From NCBI GenBank assembly GCA_016256075.1, contig SDVU01000042.1, positions 1 through 25,377 on the forward strand: a stretch of 25,377 bases of DNA, written 5' to 3'. Made by a program: the position numbers and the translations under genes. This document shows, piece by piece, positions 12,100 to 21,667 of this stretch. The DNA is from Dictyocoela muelleri (Eukaryota; Microsporidia). The number at the start of each line of letters is the position of its first letter. Positions within the stretch are counted from its first letter, which is position 1. The notes beneath the pieces are model-generated. The model had not been told where the DNA came from. It worked only from the letters and a program-made list of their open reading frames with translations, and made no database searches.

Positions 12100-13890
12100 G
12101 ATTTCTCAATTTTTAGGTGATTTGGCAAGGTGAAAAGTATTTGCCATTGACACCGCTAGAGTGGCCTACAGATGTATGACTAACTCTGGGTACGATATGA
12201 TCTGAAGGCGGTGAAGTATTGTCATCCCAATGAGCAGGGAAGCAGACAGGGCTGCTGAACTGCAGCGTGTCGCGGCTAAACACGCTTCTCTCTGCCAAGT
12301 TTTCCTCGTGTCCGGACCGGGCGTCATAGTAGTGGTAAGATTCATATCGCCTTAGTAATTCTACTGCAGTTTGTGATCTTTTGAAATAAATCTTAGGTGT
12401 TACCAACGTGACATATTTGAAATTATTCATGTCGCTTGTGAGATGGGGGTCTATAATCCTTTAATATTGGTCAAGAATAGTAAAACTATAAAACTCTCCT
12501 TTTGGACGATGCTACACAGGCTGTAAAGGCCTTCATTGTAGTTGTAACTCTACTAAAGCTAAATTCAAGGTTAGTTTCATTAATGTTGATTTAGACTCGG
12601 TAATTCCGAAGCATGCGCGTTGAAATATAAAGTCTGACCTAGCTCCTTGCTTCTGGAGATATATGTAGCGATGGCAAACTCGAAACTTCTACTGTGTATG
12701 CAACTGGGTAAGTATTGGTCAACAATGTATAACCAAGTTCGGATGTTCGCACCAGGCGAAGAGTCACAGAGTCTCGGTCTATACAAAATGATAAGGTCAA
12801 GTTGTTGTAAATGATTCTGAAGAGTCTTTACTCTTTAGACAAGCGATCCTTGTCAACAGATTGATCAAGTTGTGTGGCAAAGCTGCTGGTGTCGAGTACT
12901 CAATGAAAAAAAAGTCCAGACAGTCGCTAGTAGATCGAATATAATTCTTTCTATTCTGCAAATAATGTTAACAATCGCAAGCAGCCTTTAAAACAAAAGC
13001 ACAAATAAAAATTTAGAGCTGCCGAGAAGCAATGGCAGGAATGTTTTAAAAAAAGCTAACCTAAAGAGGAAATTGTATAAATACTTTCAATTTCAATGGA
13101 TGGAAACAGTATCCGGAGTTACCTTTTCCGCTGTTAACAAGACCAAGCCTGTATACTTCGGGTGCATAGAGGCTAATTAACATGGTCAATCAAGTGCGTT
13201 CTCATGGCTGGATGCATAATCTTGTCAAAGGTATTGTACGTAAGTTTATGTGCATTAATAATGTAGATATCTTTGTCAATGTACCGTTTTAGTTAAGATC
13301 CAGGTTTTCCCGGCGTCTTTCGAGAATGCTTTCTTAATTTTTTGGACAACTTATAGTGAATAAATTATAAGATACGATAGTCGAATGTTGAGCCCTAAAG
13401 TTGAATCTATTCAAATCACCTAAAAGTTCTCACCTTCTCTGGTAATGAGGTACGGGAAAATAATTTTAAGATTGAGTTCTCATAAACACGAGACTTTTTA
13501 TAATACGTGGTCTTTGATAGGTGTGCTAAGTAGATATCTCTGGGACATTTTTCGCTAGGTCTAGTACTTATGCTATTCTGCAATAACAAGACCTATTATA
13601 TGAATACCCTTAAACATATGAAAAGGTTATGACGCCGGGGCTTTATAAACTATCCAGTTAAAATCAATGTCAGAAGTTGTTTGTTCTTTGGTATCTGCTC
13701 GTCTTCTTATCGACCGAATAAATGAGGCAGGAAACAATAAACGCTTCGTCTTATATATTGACTAATTGTTACGTGAGTAATAAGAAAGCAAAGATTATGA
13801 TATTGACATAGCGGGTGGTCGTGTAAAGCTAATTACTAAGGCATGTGATAAGTCTGAAAAACACTTTATCATCTGCTCCTTATGTCTCAG
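12100..13890 (+). pseudogene. Upstream part of decayed LINE, possible ORF1 region
   Basis: This 1.8-kb stretch has the higher GC of the LINE block and precedes the endonuclease remnant, where a LINE first ORF would lie. No plus-strand frame stays open for long, and I recognise no zinc knuckle, coiled coil or RNA-binding motif. A 105-codon open frame runs on the minus strand (12430-12113) but resembles nothing I know and is probably chance in a region of moderate GC. The assignment is by position only. Confidence 0.35.
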
Positions 13891-14260
13891 ACATACTCAA
13901 AGCAATGTTCCTGAATATCAACAAGTCATTAGGTAAAAGAGAAGGCCATTGTCTGCTACTTGAAATAGAAAGGCTAATATCGTAAGTCATATGAAACTCT
14001 TGCCCACAAAAAAAAAGATTTTCTTTTAACACCTATACGCGTACGATGCCGCAGTCAATCAGTGGAAATTCGCAGAGTCTAGATTTGGCGACCAATAATT
14101 AAAGCCGATTGATGCTTATCAAGACTAAATCTGACGACAATTTCATTTATAGGATTAGTTTATATAACTGTGTTATAAGACACTGTTATAATCTTATGTT
14201 GTTACACGTTTATATTCCCAGGGTAGACAATATGAGGAAAGCATACCTTAGAAGGAAATA
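13890..14260 (+). pseudogene. LINE endonuclease (APE-type) remnant
   Basis: In frame 3 from about 13908 the sequence reads FLNINKSLGKREGH and on to LLLEIERLIS before a TAA at 13983-13985. This matches the start of APE-like LINE endonucleases: the LNI(N/R) strand with its metal-binding asparagine, then the K...L..LL helix. Further on, near 14200, a piece reading CCYTFIFPG sits where the family has its v..vY.PP strand. I did not find the ETW, GDFN or SDH motifs. Catalysis would be nicking of target DNA to prime reverse transcription; this copy is dead. Confidence 0.55.
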
Positions 14261-14829
14261 ATTGTTTTACAAAAGGAAAACATTAAGTCGAGGTTTGACG
14301 AGGTAGAACATCTTAGATTTTGAATAGAAATCCTGAACAGGTTTACTGGATCTTTTTCGTAAGAGTTATTTCTTATTAAGACCTCTTGACTTAAGTTCAT
14401 ATCTTGACGTACCAACTCGATACGCGAGGGAGAGGTGTATATAATTCCTTGCTTGTATAAGAAAAAATTATTATCATTTACCAACAGGGTTTACTCCGTC
14501 GGATATCTCTGACTACCACCTATTGTAGCTACATTAAATTTGGCATTCGTGAAACCCGTCAAAAAGGTTATTATTCGATAGAAAGAAAGTATAATATCTC
14601 TACGGAGCTGAGACATCGCTAACTCAGAGAAATGATATAATTTTGGAACATCTAATTCTGATGAGGAATTCACAATTCTCTTTCTAAAGCAATATAAGAG
14701 ACTTTCTTTATTTTAACTGATTCGGCGACATAAAAGATAAAAGTTAATAACTCAATATATTGATTAAAATTCAGAAAGTATACCAGAAGCGAAGGGATTA
14801 CCTGACCTTGTACGACAGTAAATATTAAA

Positions 14830-15012
14830 ATGTATAGAGCTAGTCTGAATTTAGAAGAATGCGAACCTTATAAAATTGTAGATATTAAGAAACGACTGAG
14901 GATTATCTACACCCGTAATCAAAGCATTTCTTTAAAAAAAGGCGTAAACTGTGGTCTTGTATTTTTTCATATGCGCAGAAAAATCACGGGTCGTAGGATA
15001 ACCTTTTTTTGA
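14830..15012 (+). pseudogene. Open stretch between LINE endonuclease and RT
   Basis: Sixty codons are open in frame 1, the same frame as RT motifs A-C further right. The stretch lies where the linker between endonuclease and reverse transcriptase would be. The peptide is basic (KKRLRIIYTRN, MRRKITGRR) with no diagnostic motif. It is most likely a surviving piece of the LINE second ORF. It ends in TGA at 15010-15012. Confidence 0.4.
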
Positions 15013-15370
15013 CAAGGAAAAAAAGAGGGTTTTACAGGGAAGAAATCATTGGAACCTGGAAAGACCATTTCTGAGAGCTCAGCATTGACAATTTCGACCA
15101 TAGTAGGAGTCAACCTTATTATGTAGAAAACCATAAGGCAATCAAAATTTTTATGCTGTGATGAAAGTATAAAATGGACAGAGATACATGTAGCCTCTAA
15201 ATGGGCTGGTCGAGAAAAGGCGTAATTGGTAACCTTACTACATTAGACATCTTGAAGCAATATAAGAAACATCAGATGTGAGAAGATAGTACCACGTTGC
15301 CTCTCAATTACAATCATCTATGTATATGCAAAACTAAATCCCATGATATTGAAACCTTTGGAATAGTACA

Positions 15371-15975
15371 GTTCCAGAGAAACGGGAATGATGACTCTGT
15401 GATAACTATCTTATAATTTCTATGTTCATTACTTCATTTAAACTCATTTTTATGGTAGTTGCCAATAAGAGACCCGAATATGTGAATAGAAAAAGATTCT
15501 CAACATGGGTACATTCGAGGTTAACTTTTAGAATAACGCTTTATCCCGTGCGACGTGTCTTTATGAAATTCTAAATTGTACTTTTTGGGAGTGAACCACC
15601 TTCGTTGTTTTCCTTGATTTCCCCAGTGCATATGACAGAGTATCACATGCAGTACTTCTCTTAAACTTAAAGCGTATGTGTTCAATGGAAAAAAATTGTA
15701 TTGTTTAAGTAAAATTGTTCCACATGCCCTAAATTCTTCTGTAAGAGAAAATTGTTTCATCGGTAAGTCATTTTTTGTTCGAAGTTCCTGTTAGACAGGG
15801 ATGACCAATTTCCCCCATGCTTTTAACTTGTTCTTTAATGACTTATACGATATAATGCAGCGTATTTACACTAGCGACGAAAGTATTCAAGGCTTTTTTT
15901 CCCGATTATTCAATACGACATGCATATTTGCTAGATAATTTTATACTAAATTAGGCTCTAGTGAAGTTAGTGATC
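15371..15975 (+). pseudogene. LINE reverse transcriptase remnant
   Basis: The fingers motif is seen in frame 2 from 15395 as CDNYLIISM followed by FKLIFMVVANKRPEYVNR, matching NYRPISL..K.....NRL in LINEs. In frame 1 follow a QAGFR-like piece NNALSRATCLYE (15532-15567), motif A VVFLDFPSAYDRVSH (first Asp codon 15616), motif B VPVRQG-stop-PISPM (15784-15819, TGA at 15802), and motif C at about 15925-15942 reading AYLLDNFI in place of the usual YADD. Other in-frame stops include TGA at 15592 and TAG just before NNALSR at 15529. Substitution of the second catalytic Asp by Asn, the stops and the frame change show a dead copy. The family resembles EN-bearing LINEs more than the intact LINE at the right end. 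Confidence 0.85.
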
Positions 15976-16176
15976 CCGCAAAGAAATGGCGATATACATT
16001 ATGAAGTGTGGAAATTTTATCGTGACCGACATTAGAGAATCTATATTATACAAAATCGTCTTATGTTCAGATGTGAGTTGATGTGATAATTTCTAGAGTT
16101 TATGATCGCTAAGAATGTAAACATCTCGGCTATCATAACTGATAGGACAGCTAAGTCCTGCGCGTCTTATTTTTAA

Positions 16177-16383
16177 TGCATCATACATAAGAAAAAAAGT
16201 GTTTCACAGCCGATTAAATCTCTATTAACCAAGGGTGTTCTCTTGCTCATTGCCACATACGCGTGTGATCTTGACGAAATGCCTGACATTCGGATCATAC
16301 CTTTACAGAAAGTTGTCGATAATGCTACTAAAGATACTTTTTGCAAACTATCCTATATTTTTGAAGGAGTAGCATACGAATAA
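16177..16383 (+). pseudogene. LINE post-RT (thumb/connection) remnant
   Basis: Sixty-eight open codons in frame 1, the frame of RT motifs A-C, end in TAA at 16381-16383. The piece LLLIATYACDLDEM followed by PDIRIIPLQKVVDNATK has the layout seen after LINE RT cores: a hydrophobic strand, Y-x2-E/D, then a helix with a conserved Q and a basic tail. It aligns in layout with YLILLASRKTAIEKLEIIQR of the intact LINE at 24.9 kb. There is no ATG at the start; it is an internal fragment of a longer ORF. Confidence 0.7.
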
Positions 16384-18164
16384 TTAATTTAGAATATGTG
16401 TCTGTTTGAGAAGCATTAGCACGAATTACGCCCACGCTAAATGAATGTGTATACAACTTATATGGCGACATAATTGCCTACAGTGTTCTAAGACCTAAAA
16501 CCCACTTGGATGACGGGAACAAGAAGGTGTTTCTACAGGTATCTTAAAAACGTATCCGTGAGGTTTGACGTAGTCTTTGGTATAGTAGGAACATCGGCGT
16601 ATATGACGCTTTAAAACACCTTCGCATTAAAATACTAAATTTACAGAAAATTGTCAAGTTTAAAAATGGATTAGTTCGGGATGCCGAAATTTTTAAGTTG
16701 GTGTGTAGGTACAATAATTTATGGGAGGCTAAAACGCACTATTGAAATTTAGATTCGGGTGGTTAAAGATGACCTATCTACTAGCGTGTACGATGTATTT
16801 CAGAGTGCTATAAAGAAACCCGAGTTTTATGTAGGATAACGTCAAAGTGATCCTCGTACACTTACTTTTTTTTGTTGACGGTTCGATTTAGATATAGGCC
16901 CGGCTTATAGGTTAGTAATGGCATAATTCGGTCTCCTCTGATTTTTAGAAGGTCGGCAGAACCTTAAAATCCCTCGACGATGGGACTATGATAGGGGTTC
17001 TCCTAGTAATAGATTTGGATGTACCTGGCCCAGTACAGTTACAGTGTTTGGTCGCTTAGGTGTCATACTTAACTATGGACTTTCCGATTATGATACAAAT
17101 CCTGTCAGAACGGATTATGTCATACAATGAAGACTTCCAAGAACCGAAAGTCTTGGTCAAAGGTAGGCGACTATTCACAGGTTACAAGATTGCATACTGT
17201 GGAGACGTTCTGGTTGTAGTATTATTGTGCAGAGCCGAGGAATTGATAGGAATAATGTAAACTTTTAATAAACTTACATTTAAATAAATTTATAGTAAAT
17301 TACTTGTCGCGTTCAACGATAAAATATGTTCTGATTATGTGATAAGCATCCATGAAGACGTGTCTCCATTAGTTCTGCTGTCCAGCGGGACAACTAAGAT
17401 TTCCGCAATACGGGAACCACTTTGTGTTGACATTAAATAAACATAAACACATCGCATTGTACTTCGAACTGCCGGATCGCCTGTTTTTGTATTTTACTAA
17501 AGACTGACATGTTAAGTCGATTTACATAAATGTAAATTTTTCATGAAATTACATCCTAATCCTTTATAAACTCAATACACGAGACATGGTGTTTTCAACA
17601 TGGCATTCCATAAAACTTGCTCACCTAAACAGCTGTACTTTATATCTACAACCGCTTTAAAATTAATTCAGGACCTTAAAATAATCATGTCTCCCCCGTG
17701 CTTACAAACCGACATGAACCTCGGCAGTAGAAAGGCGGTATTAAAATTCAATACAATACTGGGGGTTTATCGGTACTTTGTTTTAAGATAACTGGGAATG
17801 CGATATATACCTGTTTAACCATTTGCCATAACAGGGAAAATGTCACATCAACAGCAAAAGTTTTTCTTAATTTGATAATTTTTCAGAATATTGTGTCTTT
17901 ATATATGATAACACCGTAAATTTGAAAAAAAAAATAATAATGAGCATTATCAAAGATTCGCATTATAAAAATATAACGAATACTAAAATAATATGTGTCT
18001 GTGAATGATATTCGCAAAAAAAACATTGATAATTACAAAGTCGACACGTACGGGTGTTTTTTTTTCCGCCATGAGTCTCTTAGAAAAGGATAACAGTGTC
18101 ATTTAGATAAAAGAAAATAAATTGCGACGCAAAGTATGATTACCCGACCATTTAGAAATGTAAA
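16384..18164. other. Distal part of decayed LINE and tail of Ty3/gypsy fossil
   Basis: To about 17.27 kb the sequence keeps the composition of the LINE block, including a 66-codon open frame on the plus strand (17060-17260) that may be its far C-terminal part. An A/T-rich stretch with AATAAA-like words at about 17265-17300 could mark the LINE 3' end. From 17.3 to 18.16 kb I recognise no domain; by position it should be the distal Ty3/gypsy body before the right repeat. A 63-codon open frame at 17600-17791 has no motif. No polypurine tract is evident next to the right repeat. Confidence 0.35.
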
Positions 18165-18394
18165 TGTTATGGGCGATCACCATATACATCTACATGGCTT
18201 TCCATAATTAAAAATCATAAAAATAATCAACAATGATCATGTTCGGAGAAACTGATCTAAACTGGGAAATTTCTGGATACGCTGTAAAACTAAAAATGAT
18301 GAATAAAGCTTAAGTTGATAAGTTTTCATAACATATACTAAAAAATTATCGCTCAATCTACGAGTTACGCACACTCTATCACACATTATTGGCG
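18165..18394 (+). repeat. 3' LTR-like direct repeat
   Basis: This is the partner of the repeat at 8084-8314, in the same orientation, starting TGTTAT and sharing GGCTTTCC, TCATGTTCGGAGAA, ACTGGG and the GTTAC..ACATTA tail. It carries about ten extra bases near its right end relative to the left copy. The distance between the copies, about 10.1 kb, and the Ty3/gypsy pol remains between them support LTR identity over an unrelated dispersed repeat. Confidence 0.65.
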
Positions 18395-18400
18395 ACGGGC

Positions 18401-19750
18401 ATAATTATTTTTTGTAAGGCATTAATTTTACTAATTTTAAAATTAAGAATATTTCTATTTTCTTGATGATACGATAAAAACGTTTTGGTTTTAAAATTTA
18501 TACTTTTACAGTTAATTCTAGAATTAAAATTTATTTTTTGTTTTTTTTAATTATGTAATGTATTATTAAGTTTAATTTATTTTTTTTCGCAATTATTTTT
18601 TCTATATACTCCTAAAAAACTTTTTACTATAAATTATTATAATTTTACTCTAAACTTACTATGTTAATTAATTGTATCTTTTTAGTTTTTGATAAAGAAA
18701 AATCTTAAATAAAAAAATTTTGTAATACGATGCTTTGTGAATCGTATAACACATTATAAAAAAAAAATAAAATAAAATTATTAATATAACTGGTAGTCAA
18801 TTATAGTATATGTCAAAAAATCAAGAAATTGTAATTTTACTTGAATTTGGTATTTTAGAATAATAATTTATATTATTTTTATAGTATGTTTAAATAATAT
18901 TTTTATAGTCTTATGATTAAAAGATATTTTTTTTTTTATAAATTTTATTTAAATAGAAATCAAGTAAATATCAAAAAAAATTTAACTTTGATCTTTTTTT
19001 AGAAATTATAATTTCTAAATCTTACCCCCCATGTGAACAATAATATGCTCTACGAAATTTCTTATTATTGTTCTAAATATTTATTATCTACAATTATTCT
19101 CTGATCTTAAACACAAATGTTTAATTAAATGTTAATCATTTATGTCTAAATATCTATGTTTCTACACTTTCTCTCTTCTCATCTATCATACATTCTTAAT
19201 TTTATCAAAAATATCGTTCTAGATTATATTAATATAATTTTATTCTAAAAAATTTAACTTTTATCTTATTATCTCATATATTTTCTAAATAAATTCATAC
19301 TATATTTACTTTTCTTTTTCATCTTTTGTTTAATCCGTATTTATAATGTTCTAAAATGACACTTCAGTTAGATTCTTGTATATATTACTTATTATAAGCA
19401 AAATTTTCTAATAATCATTCTAAATGTATGATACTCTATATTTTTTATTTCTATTAATTTATTAATCTTACTTATATTTGCTTTATATTATGTTTATAAT
19501 ACTTCTAATATTCCAAGTTTCTATAATGTTTTAGTTCTATATTATATTTCTGTCTAGTATAAATCTAAATGTGTCTTCGATTTTTCTTATTGAAAAGCCT
19601 CTTACAGTTATTCTTAAAAATAATTCTTTTTTTCAGACTTTAAAATTACTTTAATTTGTTTTCTATACATACCATAATTATTATTTTCAATTTTAATTTT
19701 CTTATTTTATAATGTTCTTTTTTCTACTGCTAGTTTGATTCCTTAGAATT
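18401..19750. other. AT-rich, T-strand-biased non-coding DNA
   Basis: From about 19000 the plus strand is T-rich, with the word TTCTAA(A/T) recurring at irregular spacing, for example near 19012, 19070, 19275, 19354 and 19419. It could be a very diverged satellite, but no fixed period is visible. A C6 run at about 19024-19029 stands out. No gene is seen. Confidence 0.55.
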
Positions 19751-19870
19751 ATTCAAAAGCTATAGCTGATTAAGTCAGCCGAATCGCTAGGCTACTGCCG
19801 TATATGTCTTTTAATAGAAGCATATAAAAGATCGGTCCTGTTAACGCGGGTCACCTAACGTCCTAACAAA
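19751..19870. other. Small GC-richer island of unknown nature
   Basis: About 120 bp with balanced base composition stands in AT-rich DNA. It contains the short inverted repeat GCTGA-TTAAG-TCAGC and the word GCTAGGCTACTG (19786-19797), which recurs with one change at 20977. It could be the remnant of a small transposon or structured RNA gene. It does not fold into a tRNA by eye. Confidence 0.3.
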
Positions 19871-20270
19871 ACAAATTCTAAAAAATCCAGATGATTATTA
19901 TATAGTATGATGGTTCTCCTAAATGGAGTTATATTTAAAATTAATTGATTATATATAATCAATATTAACACCTGCACTCGGTATTTACTATAAATTATCC
20001 TTTTCTAATCATTTTTATACAACCTATTGATAATTAATACCAAAAAAGGTCTTATTGTAATTTTCTCTATGAAAGAATAATAAGAGTAATATAAAATTAA
20101 TAAAAATATTAAGAATAAATTGTTTATTATTTACTATTATCTATATAATATTTCGTCTTGAATATCAATATACATTTATTTACATATCAATCAATAAAGA
20201 ATAATATTACTCTTTTATGAGATTTTCATATTATTTGCTCACTTACTGCTTTTTTTTACTATTAATAATA

Positions 20271-20640
20271 AAAAAATACCATAATTGAAATATAAGAAAA
20301 TTACTAAAAAAATTAAAAATAGATTTGAAAAAATTGGTAATAGTTGATCATTTTTGAAAATAAAAAAAAAATGAAAAATGTTAAATATTGATATAGTAAA
20401 TAAGCTAAAAAATAACGAAAACAAATAAGAAAAGATTTGTAAATAGTTGAAAATAGTCGAAAAAAAATAAAAATAGTTGGAAATAGTTGAAATAATGAAA
20501 AAAAAAGACAAAAAGGATTCAAAACAGTTAAAAAATAATTTAAAATATTTATTAATAGTAGGAAGAATAGAAAATGTATAAAAATATTGCAAATAATTGA
20601 AAATGTATTTATTATTAAAAATAACTAAAAAAAACTAAAA
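20271..20640. repeat. Decamer satellite, block 1 (GAAAATARTT)
   Basis: A purine-rich strand has ten-base periodicity. The clearest part is 20441-20490, reading AAATAGTTGA, AAATAGTCGA, a degenerate unit, AAATAGTTGG, AAATAGTTGA. The periodicity weakens to either side. The long phenylalanine-rich open frame on the minus strand here (20592-20239) is an artefact of the repeat. Phased A-tracts at 10-bp spacing predict intrinsically curved DNA. Confidence 0.75.
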
Positions 20641-21120
20641 ATACTGAATTGGCAAAAAGCCAGGTGTTGTATTGTTTTAATTAAGAATTGAGTATCGTGC
20701 TTTGAATTTCACAGCTCTCGCTACTAATAAATATGGAGACAATTATTCTATATGTCATTACTATATAATTATAGTATATTATACAGTTCTTCAATGTAGA
20801 ATAGCTCGAAAGACGTAGGGTTAATAGGACAGCAGAGCAGAAGGGACTTTTTTAGGTGTAAAGAAAGTGCGGCTACGCATCTAGGCAAAAAGTTGTGATA
20901 AAGTAAAAATTCATGAAACTTTATAAATTATCTGTATCTTGCTAAGTCATTAAAAAAAACGTAAATTTCGAATACAGCTAGGCTGCTGGCTAACTAAGAA
21001 AGCCTTATAATATTAGAACATAAAGAAATAAAAGTCACAGACATAAGTAGGAGACAAATCCAAGGGTATGCTGCTATTAATGAGGTCAACATTAAATATA
21101 TGATAAAATTATAGAAAAAA
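20641..21120. other. Non-satellite interruption between decamer blocks
   Basis: About 480 bp of more balanced composition separates two blocks of the same decamer satellite. It holds GC-richer patches at about 20812-20905 and 20970-21005, the second with GCTAGGCTGCTG, close to a word at 19786. There is no credible ORF. It may be a small insertion in the satellite or the residue of an older sequence. Confidence 0.35.
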
Positions 21121-21330
21121 TAACCAAAAACTGAAAAGAATAAAATAATTGATAATAATTCATAATATTTGAAAATCATTGAAAATTAGTAAAAAAAAAA
21201 CTAAAAGAAATGAGATAATTGAAAATAATCAAAATACTTGAAAATAATTAAAAAAAATTAAAATACTTGCATATAGTTAAATATCATGAAAAATTTTAAA
21301 AAATAGTCTTAAATCGTTGACAAAAATAAA
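21121..21330. repeat. Decamer satellite, block 2 (GAAAATARTT)
   Basis: Successive ten-base units read TAAAATAATT, GATAATAATT, CATAATATTT, GAAAATCATT (21141-21180), then GAAAATTAGT, and after two degenerate units TGAGATAATT and GAAAATAATC. The consensus is a rotation of the unit in block 1, on the same strand, so the two blocks are one family. Confidence 0.75.
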
Positions 21331-21470
21331 AAAAATATTACTTAGTGTCAGATCAATATATATATAAATATAATTTTTAAAAATTATTTTTTTTTAATAG
21401 ACTCATTTAGTTTATACAATAGAGAAATAAACACGATTCCATGTTTAAATGAAACTGGTACCGTATAAAT

Positions 21471-21634
21471 CTCCTTTTTTTCACCCCTTATTTTGACATT
21501 TCCTCCTTTAAAATAATTTAAGTTTTTATCTTATTCTAATAATACCAATAAAATATAATACTCCTTTACACTAGATATTCTTCTTTTAGTAAGTTTGACA
21601 ACGTAAAGAAAATATTGGTCAGATTTTCTCCTTT
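21471..21634 (+). promoter_or_regulatory. Four CTCCTTT motifs upstream of the LINE ORF
   Basis: CTCCTTT occurs at 21471, 21503, 21561 and 21628, the last two extended to CTCCTTTACA. Three cytosines per seven bases is rare in this AT-rich background, so four copies in 165 bp, ending 34 bp before the ATG at 21668, are unlikely to be chance. They may belong to the LINE 5' UTR or internal promoter, or be relics of short tandem units. No function is known. Confidence 0.45.
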
Positions 21635-21667
21635 ACAAAGATAAAAGAAACGAAATTTTCAAAGATC

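Larger units (their letters stand above)
11580..17290 (+). mobile_element. Decayed LINE (non-LTR retrotransposon), GC-richer than surroundings
   Basis: Remains of an endonuclease (about 13.9 kb), reverse transcriptase (15.37-15.96 kb) and post-RT domain (16.18-16.38 kb) lie in order on the plus strand. About 2 kb upstream could hold a first ORF, and AATAAA-like sequence follows at about 17.27 kb. The size, 5-6 kb, suits a two-ORF LINE. Motifs A, B and C of the RT and the post-RT piece all sit in the same frame, so decay there is mostly by substitution, while the fingers and endonuclease pieces are in other frames. The boundaries are set mainly by the change in base composition and are soft. 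It appears inserted in the Ty3/gypsy fossil. Confidence 0.75.
8084..18400 (+). mobile_element. Decayed Ty3/gypsy LTR retrotransposon (fossil) with nested LINE
   Basis: Two diverged direct repeats (about 8084-8314 and 18165-18394) bracket about 9.9 kb. The left part holds gag-like, reverse transcriptase and RNase H remains in the order and orientation of a Ty3/gypsy element. The middle, about 11.6-17.3 kb, is a different and more GC-rich element, a LINE, best explained as an insertion. Without it the Ty3 body would be about 4-4.6 kb, reasonable for the family. The element is heavily broken with many interruptions and cannot be active. The low identity of the two repeats (roughly 60-65% by eye) points to great age. 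Integrase was not securely identified, and no target-site duplication was found. Confidence 0.72.

Noticed and set aside
12113-12430. 105-codon open frame on the minus strand
   Set aside because: It runs against the LINE remains around it, shows no recognisable motif, and lies where higher GC makes chance open frames longer. It is kept only as a remark under the LINE upstream region.
2929-19029. ATGGGGGGT at about 2931 and its reverse complement at about 19023, as possible terminal inverted repeats of a 16-kb element (Polinton- or Maverick-like)
   Set aside because: Similarity does not extend beyond about nine bases, no polymerase B, retroviral-type integrase or capsid traces frame the interval, and the 8.1-18.4 kb content is explained by Ty3 and LINE remains.
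19751-19870. tRNA or snRNA gene in the GC-richer island
   Set aside because: No cloverleaf, A box or B box could be drawn on either strand, and no Sm-site-like element was recognised.
20239-20592. 117-codon phenylalanine/leucine-rich open frame on the minus strand, looking like a membrane protein
   Set aside because: The hydrophobic composition comes directly from the T-rich complement of the decamer satellite; there is no complex sequence in it.
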